Assembly: GCF_003597395.2 (NCBI RefSeq) | Contig: NC_133773.1 | Span: 144,667,943-144,731,942, forward strand | Direction of reading: 5' to 3' | Source: Chelonoidis abingdonii | Taxonomy: Eukaryota > Chordata > Testudines > Testudinidae | DNA length: 64,000 bases | Shown: one piece after another, positions 24,001 to 36,000 of the stretch | Position numbering within the stretch: the stretch's first letter is position 1 | Layout: every line of letters starts with the position of its first letter | Translations under genes and position numbers: made by a program | Notes under the pieces: generated by a model | Told to the model about the DNA's origin: nothing | Databases searched by the model: none | Seen by the model: only the letters and a program-made list of their open reading frames with translations

Positions 24001-27000
24001 CTCCTGGGTACTCGGCAGAAGATGCTGCATTATGATTGCTAGCCATCATCATCTCCTGGCTGCTCACCAGAAGATGGTACAGTATGAGTGCTAGCCATCA
24101 TCATCTCCTGGGTGCTTGGCAGAAGATGGTGCAGTATGAGTGCTAGCCATCATCATCTCCTGGGTGCTCGGCAGAAGATGGGAATGACCTGGCTGAGTCA
24201 CTCCCATGTCTGCCAAGGTGCCCCTGACTGATCTCGCTGAGGTCGGTGAAAAGAGCACCCAGGAACATGATGACGATGGCTACCAATCATAATGCACCGT
24301 CTGCTGCCAAAAGGCAACGAGGAGCTGCTGTGTAGCACTGCAGTACCGTGTCTGCCAGCAGCACCCAGGAGACTTAGGGTGATGGAGCTGAGTGGGCTCC
24401 ATGCTTGCCGTGGTATGGCATCTGCTCAGGTAACCCAGGAAAGAAAGGCGTGAAACAATTGTCTGCTGTTGCTTTCACGGAGGGAGGGAGAGTGCGGCCT
24501 GATGACATGTACCCAGAACCACCCACGACACTGTTTTTGCCCCATCAGGCATTGGGATCTCAACCCAGAATTCCAATGTGTGGTGGAGACTGTGGGAACC
24601 GTGGGATAGCTACTCACAGCTACCCACAGTGCAACGCTCTGGAAGTCGACGCTAGCCTCGGTACTGTGGACGCACTCCTCCGACTTAATGCACTTGGAAC
24701 ATTTTGTGTGGGGACACACACAATCGACTGTGTAAAAACAGCAGCAAAGAGTCCTGTGGCACCTTATAGACTAACAGACGTCTGTTAGTCTATAAGGTGC
24801 CACAGGACTCTTTGCTGCTTTTGCAGATCCAGACTAACATGGCTACCCCTCTGATATTTGTTTAAAAACAATTTCTAAATAACCGACTTCTATAAATTCA
24901 ACCTAATTTCATAGTGTAGACATACCCCAAGACTCTACCCCCCAATAAGCTCCCTGCTCCCCTTTGACCAGTTCCCAACCCCACCCCACCCCAGCCATGG
25001 CCAGGCCGATTCCAAGGGTGTGTCCCTTGCGTGGCCGCAATAAACACAATGCGGGTTGAATGTAACAGGGAGCGATAGCACGACCAGCTCAGCTGATGCC
25101 CCTCAGCCCTGATCTGCAGCCCTCACTGCTGCAGGGCTGCCAGCTCTCCTGCCGGCATCCTGACTCGCAGGATATTTGGAGGGGTGAAGCCCCAGCTCCT
25201 GGAGTTAGGTGAGACTTTCAGCTATCAGAGCTAGCGCAGGTATATCTACTTGAGCTGGAGATTACACCTCCTGCTGCAACGTAGCCATCACTTGACTCTC
25301 TCTGTGCCTGAACAATGGGTAACAACACTGCCCTACCTCACAGGGGCCATGGGAAGACGATAAGTCCTATAGGTAGGTTCTTGGATGGGTTCAGACAGGA
25401 GTTCTAGCAATGGATTTTCATCAGGTGCTCGATGGGACGTGTGGTTCACAGTCACACAGGTGCTTTGGAGAAGGTATTTGGAGCACAACAGCTAAACGTC
25501 TAGGTACTCATCAAAATAAACCCACTGATCTCACCCCTCCACCCCCCAAGTTCCAGCCGAGCTTTGGGAATGAGCCAGCCAGTGAATGGGACACGAGGAG
25601 CAAGCAGAGGGGACAAGACGCAGAAAGGAAAAAACCCACATGGGAGCAGGGCCACAGGAAACTTCATCAGCTGGGATGGACCTGGCCCAAGTCGTGCTCA
25701 GTGACCTGGGCTTGGAAAATGGGGGCAAATGTTCATGAAACATTTCGAAAATTCAGAACTGGATTTTCATTCCACCGGTTTCCAAAAGGCCCAGTTCCCA
25801 CTTCCCAGGTGGGTTTTTTTCTGTGAGAAAACCTCACACTGAAAATATTAATTTTTGAAAATGTTCTGATTCATCTTTTTGGGGGGGAGGGTGATATGTT
25901 TTTTCATGTTTCTCTGGTTTTTCTTCCCCCCCTTTTGGCATGGAAAAGGGGGAGGAAAAAAGGAAAAATGCTAAACTGAAAAACAAAGAAAAAAAACAAA
26001 CAAAATGGCTAAAGTTTTCAATCATTAGTTTCACTGGACAACAAAAGGAAAATTTAAACAAAAAACGGTTTGGGAAACTTGTCCGTGTGGCAGGAAGGCC
26101 AGTGTTTCACTGAAAACATGGCAGTTCTGTCCACGACTGTGCAGCGGACTCACCTCTCTTGTACTGCTTCAGGGCCTTGTGACTCCGGTCCATGGCGGCC
26201 TGCAGGGACTGCCTCTCTGCTCTCTCCTCTTCCACCTGCAGTGGGACACCCGGTGTTTGCAGCTGGTTCTTTATTTGCACCAAATTCAGCCCCATTGACC
26301 TCAGTGGCCCGTGGGCTTGAGCAGATCCTGGGCTTGATCCAACCCCGGCACCTATGAGAGGGCAGCGTTCACCCCAGGGGAGGGTAGGTGGCTGTGCACA
26401 GAGAGGCCTTTGGATCTGGCAGGCTCCCCCCTGCCTCCCTGGCTTAGACGTCCAGGGAATCTGCACCCAAAGAGCTGTGAGGACAGTCAGGCACCGGGAA
26501 GGCCTGTAACTGCACCAGATTCCTAAGGCAGGTTGAAGGCTGACTCGGCTGAGGGTGGCATGAAGTGAGCTCCGTACTGGGCTCTAAGGGGCTGGCGCTC
26601 AGGGATGGTCTGTGTCAAACCCTCCGCCATTAGCGGTGATAATGAAGCCATCACTCTGCCCCTAAGAGAAAAGTTCTCTCTGTGAAAAGCGTCTGCTGCT
26701 GGCTTGTGCTGGCCAAAGCCAGTGGCTTAGACTGAGCAACTGCCAGCATCCATGGGCCTTCAGCCAGCTCGACCTGGCCCCTGGGGACTAGCCCTGGTGG
26801 AGGGGGATCCCCAGCAGGTATGGAGCCAGCGTAGGTGGCTCCACGTCACCCCCAGGGGCGAGCCGGAGCTCTGCTGCAGTCTGGCTATTCCCAGATGCAG
26901 CAGTGGCCCGTACAGGCCATGGGCAGCCGAGTGCAATTCAGGGCAGCCCTCAGGATGCTCTATACTGTGGTGAAGGGGAGTTGCCCTGGGCAGCCCCAGC

Positions 27001-30000
27001 ATTGGGGACACACAAAGGAGGAATCTGCCAGCCCCCTGGGGCTCTGAGCCAAGGCCAGGGAGGAATTCAGCCTTTATTTTCTGACATACACCAGTGCAAA
27101 CCCGTTGAGCTCAGGGGAGCTATATGGGACTGACTCTAGGGTGAGTGAAAGGGGAGCCAGGCCTGGGCATTCCCCAGATAGTGATGGGGCCAGCAGCATG
27201 CATCAGCTCAGCCCGCCACCTGTGCACTGATTATTGATTTGGATTATGGTACCACTGAGCACCTCACCGTGTAGACACAGTGTGAAGAGACAGCCCCTGC
27301 CCTTGCGAACTTACAATCAGCATGTCAGGCTACAGACAACAGGCAGCGACAGACAGGGGAGCACAAGGTAATGAGAGGCGTCAGCGAGGGGAGCGGTGGT
27401 CTGAGCGCAGCAGCAGCCGAGCTCAGCGAGCACCACAGTCAAGCAGAATGCCAAGGAGGATCCAGCGTTGGCACCATACCTGGTTCCCGAGCTCTCTGAT
27501 CTGGCTCTGCAGGTCCTGCACTTGGATGGTGAGCTCCTTCTTCTCCCCCAGCAGCCTGGAAACCTTTTCCTGCAAATCTGGAGCCAGAGGAAGGGAAATA
27601 AAATGAGGCGGCTTCTCCCTCCTTGCTTCATGCAACAGACTCTGGGCCTAAGGCAGTCAGGCGTGAATGGAGGGTGAGATCCGCTCTGTGTCTACAGGCC
27701 CTTGCTCTCTGTCAAGGGCAGGGCATGTGCTTCAGACCATAGCTCTCCTAGTGTGCTTTTCATCCACCACTCTCAGGAAGGTGGGTCACTAGCACCCACC
27801 CGGTTTGACAAATGGGAAACTGAGGCACAGAGCAGGGTGGTGACTTGCCTGAGCTCACTAAGCACCCATGTCATTACTTTATCCACTAGAGTATGCTGCC
27901 TCCAAAGCAAAGTCATCCTAGTCATCTCTGAACTTTGTGAAGGGAGAGGACGTGTGGGGCCACACAGGGCTTAAGGGGGCAGGGCTGTGAGGGGGAGAGA
28001 GGGGCGTATGAATGGTGCCTGGTAGGGAGATAGGCCGTAGGTTCCTCCAAGCATTTCCGTGTTCCAGGGGAAAGGTGCCATCCTGGCAGCTCTGGCGACT
28101 GCAGGTCACACCCAGCAGCTAACAGAAGCACCACCATGGACCTGGTGGAAGGTCATGGACGCACACCCATTGGTGACCTGGAGAAAACCCCTCTCGGACA
28201 GGAAGAGAAGTCAGTTTCCATGGCCCAGGCTGTCCTCAGCCTCTCTAAGCAGTGCCCCAGCACCAGGGTGGGTTTTGGGATTTGTCCAACTGCCTGCCAG
28301 GAACTGGAATGAGACCCACCAACTCATTGCCCATAAGTCACCAGACAGCCAGCAGCTGCATACAGCTTCTACCAGCCTGTGGCGGGATTTCAGCCTGGCC
28401 TCTCGAGGTACCTTCTACTCCATTCTCTGTGTGGTTGGCACATTCAGTGCCCCCCACCTGGGGTCAGACAGGCACAGATGCCCTTAGCCCAAACGCATCC
28501 ACAGCTATGGTTTTCGGTCACCTTTACCCTTGGAATTTCAACCCTTTGGTTCCTTGAAGTGCACCAATGGAGTCTGATTTAGCAACTGGGCCACTGGAGT
28601 CAGGGCCCAGTACACAAGTCCTGCTCTGCCTTGTAAACAATTTTATGTAAGTCAGCAAAAGCTGAAGACCCAGAGCCTGGGTCAAACTGGATTGTTCACA
28701 TTGAAAAAGCTGGGCTAAGGGGTCTGCTGAACTCCAGGTAAACTCATAAGAATGGCTGGAGTGGGTCAAACCAAAGGCCAATCCAGCCCAATATCCTGTC
28801 TTCCAACACTGGCCAATGCCAGGTGCCCCATAGGGAATGAACAGAATAGGGAATCATCAAGTGATCCCACCCCTGTTGCCCATTCCCAGCTTCTGGCAAA
28901 CAGAGGCTAGGGACACCATCCCTGTCCATTGGTAGACCTGTCCTCCATGAACTTATCTAGTTCTTTTTTTGAACTTTCTTATAATATATGGAGCTATATC
29001 TATCTCATCAGAGCTAGAAGGGACTCTGAAAGGTCATTGAGTCCAGCCCCCTGCCTTCACTAGCAGGACCAAGTACTGATTTTTGCCCTGGATCCCTAAG
29101 CGGCCCCCTCAAGGATTGAACTCACAACCTCGCTGTCCCTCCCCCCACAGGACTTCACAACATCCTCTGGCAAGGAGTTCCACAGCTTGACTGTGCATTG
29201 CGTGACAAACTCACAGGTTGGCATGGCAACAAGCTGAACAATCCCTGAGCTGGGGAAACATGTGACTAGCTGAAAACTGACGTGTTTCAACTGATCCCTG
29301 TTAACGGGGTGCGGCTGTGTCCCTGCCAGGCCATTGTTCATTGGGGGTGGGGAGTCACTCGGTGGGAGCAAGGGGACGTAGACTGGAAGGAGCCAGCTTC
29401 ATCATCAGTGCTTCCACCGCCACCATCTCCCAGGATGCACCACGACACCACTGAGCTTTCATTATCCTGGTCCTGCAAGGCCTCCTGACGAGATCAGGCT
29501 AGAGAGAGCCAATCAGATGAGATCGCCTCCTCCACCGGCTTTGGCTAAATCATCAACAGCTCCTGGGATGGTAGACGAGGTTCCTGCTCTCACCCCGTCC
29601 TTCATGTGTCATCTCTTATGCCTTCTCTTTCCTCAGTTTCCCCATCGTAAAGTTTCTCAAAGTCCATATTCGCTCTTTAGTTCAATCATGTCCTTGCTAC
29701 AGGCCAGTTTATTAACACAAATGCTTCCAACTAACCCCTCAAAAGTCAAAAGTCTAAAGACCATCACCATAATACAAAGTTTGGCTCTTCTTCCACCTCC
29801 GTCTTCAGTTGGAGAAGCGGGTTCTCAGACGGCCCCTACCCAAACCCAAAGCCCAAATGAAACGCACAAAGTAAGCAGCATCCACCCACCCAGGACTTAA
29901 CAAAAATGGGAAGTAACCAAGCTCTGCCCAGGCTGGGTTATGTTCTTAGCCCCTCCTGAGTTCTCCCCAACCACAGGATTATTCCCTTATTGGACCTTCC

Positions 30001-33000
30001 GTTGCCCTGGGTTCAAGGACATCAGCAGGCAGATGTCCCTCCGCTGACCTCTTGGCCCTGAGCTTTCCCAGCTCTCCACCCGGCTGCTCCCCATAACTCC
30101 TCCCCGGGGGGAATGCTGGCAGCTAGCCAGGCACCTAGCTCGTCTGCTCTCTGGCCTTTCTGTCAGCCCCATCTGCTCCTTCCTGTGTCCTTTCCCAGCT
30201 GCCACCTGACCCTTTATATCTCCAGTCCCCTTAGAAAGCAATTAACCAGGCACAGGTGGACTGAGTCTGCTCCCTCTTCATGGGGCCAGCCCGTCTGTGC
30301 CATAGAAAAGCCTGTCAAACCGGATGTTCGTCCTATGAAAACCTCTCTAGACGGGGAATAAGGGAAATTGTTACAATCAAAGTCTTACGCTAGGCTTTAT
30401 GTTTCAAGGGCTTTAACTGTTGTCCTCTCTCTTTCTGTGTCTTAAGTAAAAGGGTAAAAAGATTTGAATGGCGGAGTCGCCAGCCATAACGTGACACTAG
30501 AATCCAAACCTCACTGAAGGGTTGATTGTTGTAAAAGTGAACATGGGTGTCCTTAACTTATCTTGTGCCGGGCTTGAGACCCCCCCCCAACTCTAACACA
30601 ACAACCATGCCAAGGTCGGTCAGTGGTTTTCAACCAGGGTGTGCGTATCCCTGGAGGCAGGCAGAGCTCTCCCAGTGGGGACATCAACTCCTCTAGAGAT
30701 ATGCCTAGCTGGACAAAAGACTACATCAAAAGCACCAGCGAAGTCAGTACAAACTAAGATTTCAGACAGTCAATGACTTGTTTATACTGCTCTCTATATG
30801 ATATACTGACATGTAAGTGCAAGATTTATATTCCAATTGATTTATTTTATAACTAGATGGTAAAAATGAGGTGTGACGTTATTAATATAAACTGGGACCA
30901 TATAGAACATGGGTTGCAACCAAGGTTCTGTAGTGGCACCAAATTCTATGTAAAGGGGGTCATATAAGGTGTCTAAGACCAGGTTACGGGTTACTGGTTA
31001 TAATTATGCTGTCTGTTTGTCTGTATCATTTCTGTAGTTGAAGTTATGAATATTGGCTGTGTGTTGTCTGTATTTCAAACTTGTTCTGTGTTACTGGAAA
31101 AAGTCCCAGACAAGCTGGTGTCAGCTCAGCTTAGCCTGTTTGATGGCCCATTAAGGACCATCACCTACACAATTGACCCATTGAGAGGAGGCGAATAGCT
31201 TGTGACTAGCAAGGTTATGCAGAACTGCTCATGTGACTGCAAACTCCATTTTGCTGTAACTTCCACAGTAGGAACAAAGGAGTGTTCTTACACCTGGAAA
31301 AGTCATATAAGGCAAAGCCTCATCTCCATTTGTCTTCACTCTCTGTCTACCTCGAGGACGTTTGCTACAATCTGAAGCTCTGCACAAAGACTGAAGACCC
31401 ATCCCAGCGGGGGATGTTCTCCAAAACTGGATTTAAACCTACAGTTTAACTTCATCACTGCTACAAGCCGAACCAAGAACTTGCCATTACTGTAGTAATG
31501 ATCCATTTAACCAATTCTAGCTCTCACCTTACTTTCCTTTTATGAATAAACCTTTAGATTTTAGATTCCTAAAGGATTGGCAACAGCGTGATTTGTGGGT
31601 AAATATCTGAGGGTATAGATTCCACTCGTGAGGGTCACCCTGTCCCCCATTACCCGCGCTGCTCTAATCATGACTATGTGTAACCCATAGAGGAGTGATT
31701 ACTCACTGCCCCTACTATACTTGACCCACTCCCAGACACACCTCCCGCATTGGACATTACAGACTGGATGTACATATGCACCCATAACCAAATACCAGCG
31801 TCCCCCCATACGCTAAGTTGCCCCCGATGACTAATGACTGACATGCCAAACTCTGTGTATCATTCCTAATTTAAATATTCTCTAATAAACATCAATTGAC
31901 CTGGGCTGGGCTGATCCGGGGATCGAGAGAACCTTTTTCTTCACTGGGTGTTGGTTTTATAACCATTCATCCCAGGACGTGGGACTGGTGTGAACTGGAG
32001 GACTGGAGTGTCTAAGGAAATTGCTTGTGTGACTTGCGGTTAGCCAGAGGGTGACAGCCGCTGAAGTTGTGCTGGCTGGTTTGGTTTGCCTTAGAGGTGG
32101 AGAAACCCCAGCCTAGGGCTGTGACTGCCCTGTTTGAGCAATTGGTCCTGATTTGGCACTCTCAGTTGGGTCCCGCCAGAACCACATCGTCACATGAGGA
32201 AGTCAGCAATTTTTCAGTACTAGTGTGGCTGGGACACTTCGGTATTTTTACGTCTGATTTTATGAGCAAGTCGTTTTAAAGTGAGGTGGAACTTGGGGCT
32301 ACACAAGACAAATCAGGCTCCTGAAAGGGAGACAGTCATCTGGAAAGGTTGAGAGCCACAGTCCTAAGCACTATGGTAACACAAGCAATAACTTATAACA
32401 ATAACAGGGCTCCAAATTGGCATCTGGGTGTCTCAATGGCAAAGTGAAAGACCTTATATTAGCATCCAAGTTTAAAAACTGGATTCAGATTAATTAAGTC
32501 CTGGAATACCCCTCACACCACTCCCTAGGTATGGATCTCCAGATGTCTGCACTGTAACGTCTAAAGTCAGGTAAGCCATGACGTTTCTCCTCTGCCCCAC
32601 AGCTCTAGCTAAATGCCCAAACCCCATCCCAGCACCAGCTCAGTGTAAGCACCTGGAATGGATTCCTAGAGGAGAGCCTCTTCTCTGGTTGTTTCCAAGC
32701 CTCGGTCTGGGACCCCGGGGCAGATGCGCATGACTCACCTTTGATCTGCTGCAGGTACAGATATGCTGGATCTCGGCTTGGGTCGGAGGAGGAGTCTTCT
32801 TCAGTGGCCAGACTCAGCACATCCTCGGGAAGCTGGTTCAACATGGGCAGCAGTGCCACACTGATCCGCTTCAGCTTTTTGTTCTCCCTGTTCACCTACC
32901 CACCAAGATGCAAGAAGAACAGACAAGAGCCCTTTGAACTGAGGCAGAGTGCAGGGAGGTTGCTGGACATAGAACCCGGAGCGGCTCTTACACCCAGAGA

Positions 33001-36000
33001 AAATGGGAGGATAGGCCAGAATGGATCAGAACAAGGACCATCTAACCCAGGAACCTGTCTCTGACAGTGGTCAGTGCCAGCTGCTTCACAGGAAAGGAAA
33101 GTTTCTTTTTAGCATGTTATAGTTATTGTCTCCTTATACCATGCAACTCTGTTCTGAAACCCATGGTTACATTTTTAGTGTTTATTATGACAACTCTGGA
33201 TGTTCTCTTTATCCACATAGCTGACCAGTCCCTTTCTGAATCCCGCTAAGCTCTTGGCCTCAATAATTTCTTGTGGCAATGAGTTCCACAAGCCAACTGT
33301 ACATTTCGTGACACATATTTCCCCCTCTCACTTTTGAACTGGCTACATTTCAATGCCAACAATTTTTCTCTCATTTGTTTCCCTTTATCCCCTTGCCAGG
33401 TGTCCCATGATGCTTACACTGCAGACAGTGATAATAATTGCATCATAAAGTATAGCTAGTTGTAAAATTTCCCCAAGGAAAACTGATGAAAATTAAGAAA
33501 ATTTCATTTTCTTGGTGAGGATTTTAATTTGGAAAATTGTAACTATTCAGCAAAAATTTGAATTCCAGAAAGATTTCAGCCAAACACAAATATGTAGATT
33601 TGGCAATCTGCCACAGTGCCTCATGGGAGCTGTAGTTCAGTTGCTTCATGTTCACATTTGCCTCTATAGGCCAGGCTCCCTGGTCAGACTACATCTCCCA
33701 TAATGCAACATAATCTCCCCTCTCAGGGAGTCCTGGGACATGGTGCATCATGGGAGATGTAGTCCAGATGAGGAGCCCAGCCTATAGACAAGAATGAGCA
33801 CATGAGGCACAGGAGCTACAACTCCCATGAGGTGCTGTGGCAACACTGCCAAATAAATGTTGGGGGTGTGTGGTTTTTCAGCGAAAAAATTGTGTTTTCC
33901 ACTCTTTTCAAACCATTTCATCTTGTGGAAAGCCCAGTTTAGCTGGACAGTTTTCAAGTAGCCCTAACACTGGGTCTGACAGCCCTGGGAGGCAGGCAGG
34001 GATCACTTTGAGGCGTGGTGTAACTGCTGCTGAGTAGTGCTTCCCCTCCCCTGCCTGCTTTGGCCCTGTGCTGGGGAGCAAGGACTGGCAGCTGGCTAAT
34101 GCTGCCCTTGCAGCTCCCTGGGCCTTACCTGGGCAGCGTAGACTTCGGCTTGTTTGCGACACGATATTTCAATTTCATACTCCACCTCCAGCGCCGAGAG
34201 CTCTGCCAGCAGCCTCTGCGAAGCTGCAAATGAGAAGGGGAAGCTGGCAGAGGCAGGATTCAAGCACCCCGCTCCACCTTCAACACAGGGCTCTTAACAG
34301 AGCGCTCCCTCCACACAGCCTGCCTTCAGGGCTCTGGCTCTAGCCCCCATCACTACAGCCCCACACTCATTCATGGAATTTTCCCAGTACTAAAAACATA
34401 AGAACTGGCCATACTGGGTCAGACCAAAGGTCCATCTAGCCCAGTATCCTGTCTTCTGACAGTGGCCAGTGCCAGGGCCCAGTGCACAAGTCCCCCTTTG
34501 TCTCATAAACAATTTAATGTAAGTCAGCAAAAGTTGGAGACCCAGATCCTGGGTCAAACTGGATTGTTCACATTGAAAAAGCTGGGCTAAGGGGTCTGCT
34601 GAGCTCCAGATAAACTCATAAGAATGGTCAGAGTGGGTCAGACCAAAGGTCCATCTAGCCCAGTGTCCTGTCTTCTAACAGTGGCCAATGCCAGATGCCC
34701 CAGAGGGAATGTACAGAACAGGGAATCATCAAATGATCCATCCCCTGTCACCTCTTCCCAGATTCTGGCAAACAGAGGGTAGGGACACCATCCCTGCCCA
34801 TCCTGGCTAATAGCCACTGATGGACCTATCAGCCATGACCTTGTCTAATTCTTTTTTGAAACCTGTTATAGTCTTGGCCTTCACAACATCCCATGGCAAA
34901 GAGTTCCACAGGCTGACTGTGCGTTGTGTGAAGAAATACTTCCTTTTGTTTGTAATTAACCTGCTGCCTATTAATTTCATTGGGTGACCCCTAGTTCATG
35001 TTATGAGGAGGAGTAAATCACACTTCCTTATTTACTCTCTCCACACCAGCCATGATTTTATAGACCCCAGTAAGGCCAGAGGGAGTTAAGGCCCAGAGCA
35101 AAGTAGCCCAAGGCCTGTGACAAAGCCAGCAACTGACCCCAGGAGTGTCAGCTTAGACAAGTGAGGCCCAGGTTAGCCAAGAATTCCCAAAAGTTGCAGA
35201 AGAAGTTTTCATGTTCCTTTTTATTTAGCTGATAACTGAAGGACAGGTAAGCACGTACACATTAAATGAGTTAACAAAAGTGCTTCTTGTGGACTTTTGT
35301 TTCGATTTAAATCAGTCACAGCTCACTTTCTCCAGCAACACCCAAAAGTCTGAAGAATGTAGTGCTGGGTGGACTCAAATCTTGCCATAGCTAATAGATT
35401 CTGTCAAGGGCGCACTGCTCACTGCTGAACTGGCACCTTCTCCTGGTCATTCCTGGGGATTAGCTGAAGGACGACACCCTCCTGTCCGCAGCATGGACCC
35501 CGTCACACTGACTCCACCTCCATCGGCAGTCGCTCTAGGAACTGCTGCATTCTCTTCATGTCAGTGCCTGTGTTTCCCTTCCGGGGGTCAGTACCTCACG
35601 GTCCATTCACCCAGCCACTTACCTCCCCTAATATAGGGGCGATTGTGAGACTTCATTCTCCCGCACGTTGTCATGAGGCGCACCACTCACCGCCGGACTT
35701 GTGGCTCTTTCTGGTTGCTGCAGGGATTAGCTCAAGACCGACTCCCGTTCGCGGTCTGCACACTGTCACTCCAGGAACCGCAACATCCTCTTCATGACTC
35801 GCAGTCTGTTCATCAGGCCACTTCTCCGGGGTGAATGGGGGGGACCTGGTCCCCCCCCACTTTGGGTCCCAACCCAGGGACCCTGCAGATGGTAACCACA
35901 TGCTACGTCCCCTCCAACTGTTCAGTAGATTTCCCTGGGCCACTTCACCACAGCCCCAGCACCTTCTTCACCCTCACCTCAAGGCCTCATCATATCAGTT

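Larger units (their letters stand above)
23285..24935 (+). mobile_element. TIR DNA transposon, longest copy, with a nested PLE piece
   Basis: Starts GCCTGGTCTACACTACGAC and ends TAGTGTAGACATACCCC. AAG flanks both ends, a possible 3-bp duplication. The right half matches 1-300. A ~52-bp tandem repeat fills the middle and a PLE fragment sits at 24741-24858. No intact transposase frame was seen. Confidence 0.65.

Noticed and set aside
32067..32279. 70-codon plus frame
   Set aside because: It spans the end of the solo LTR and the hAT remnant; there is no sign of coding.
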